From Phycisphaerae bacterium (GTDB lineage Bacteria; Planctomycetota; Phycisphaerae; Sedimentisphaerales; Anaerobacaceae): a stretch of DNA of 40,260 nucleotides. Position numbers and translations under genes: made by a program. A model generated the notes under the pieces. The model was not told the origin of the DNA and did no database searches. It saw only the letters and a list, made by a program, of their open reading frames with translations. Location: contig JAUWBI010000026.1 in assembly GCA_030601745.1 (NCBI GenBank), positions 1 through 40,260 of the forward strand, written 5' to 3'. Positions 40,205 to 40,260 of this stretch are shown in pieces (the stretch's first letter is position 1; each line of letters begins with the position of its first letter).

Positions 40205-40260
40205 ATCCCTATCCGCTACACGCTATACGCTATACTCCCTGTTCCCCTGATGTCCAGCAA

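Overview
The window looks like chromosomal DNA of a planctomycete, most likely a member of the Phycisphaerae (Sedimentisphaerales-like). This rests on several traits: a short exported protein with a C-terminal PEP-CTERM anchor, a surface protein ending in a dockerin-like DxNxD repeat pair, a pseudopilin-type protein with the H-X9-DG motif, and many exported (Tat) sugar-metabolism proteins and Gfo/Idh/MocA oxidoreductases. The assignment is inference from gene content; no rRNA or tRNA gene is visible.

Layout. 1-4.4 kb: information-processing genes (dnaG, rpoD, and a cold-shock gene with clear promoter and terminator). 4.5-8.8 kb: membrane and coiled-coil proteins of unknown role, an FAH-family hydrolase, and repeat-rich spacers. 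9.1-12.0 kb: a cobalamin riboswitch followed by an intrinsic terminator, then three genes for exported or surface proteins (PEP-CTERM protein, dockerin-bearing protein, pseudopilin-like protein). This is the best candidate for an under-described system: a B12-controlled surface module without the usual TonB receptor in view. 12.1-19.5 kb: comF, a LexA/CI-type repressor with a duplicated helix-turn-helix, a DUF362 ferredoxin, mntP, a ThuA-like protein, a secreted zinc-site protein, a Tat-exported sugar isomerase-like protein and a DUF1805 protein. 19.5-20.9 kb: phosphomannomutase/phosphoglucomutase. 21.0-24.9 kb: a minus-strand operon reading arsR, CxC-type permease, Tat-exported flavin reductase, a possible 45-residue protein, two thioredoxin-fold proteins and ccdA; it looks like metalloid or metal efflux coupled to periplasmic thiol chemistry. 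25.1-26.1 kb: a membrane protein with an overlapping winged-helix regulator.

26.1-36.2 kb: rpoN, two Gfo/Idh/MocA genes, then a dnaX - ankyrin lipoprotein - recR unit in which the ankyrin gene takes the place normally held by ybaB, followed by ferredoxin, proC and a flavin reductase. dnaX carries an A9 run whose slippage would end the protein within a few codons in both other frames, which suggests programmed production of a short gamma-like form. 36.7-38.2 kb: a Tat-exported Gfo/Idh/MocA protein.

38.2-40.26 kb: an accessory end with an integron-type attC site behind a gene for STGPGGG repeats (frameshifted at a homopolymer), a small lipoprotein gene bounded by 37-nt direct repeats, outer direct repeats with an AACGGT-N7-ACCGTT core, and a 75-nt tandem repeat. 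Many spacers hold nested palindromes of the CATTCTGAGCG / CATTCCTGCG type, two of them bounded by terminal inverted repeats like MITEs, and a small REP-like family ending in GCTAAACA lies between 12.9 and 19.1 kb.
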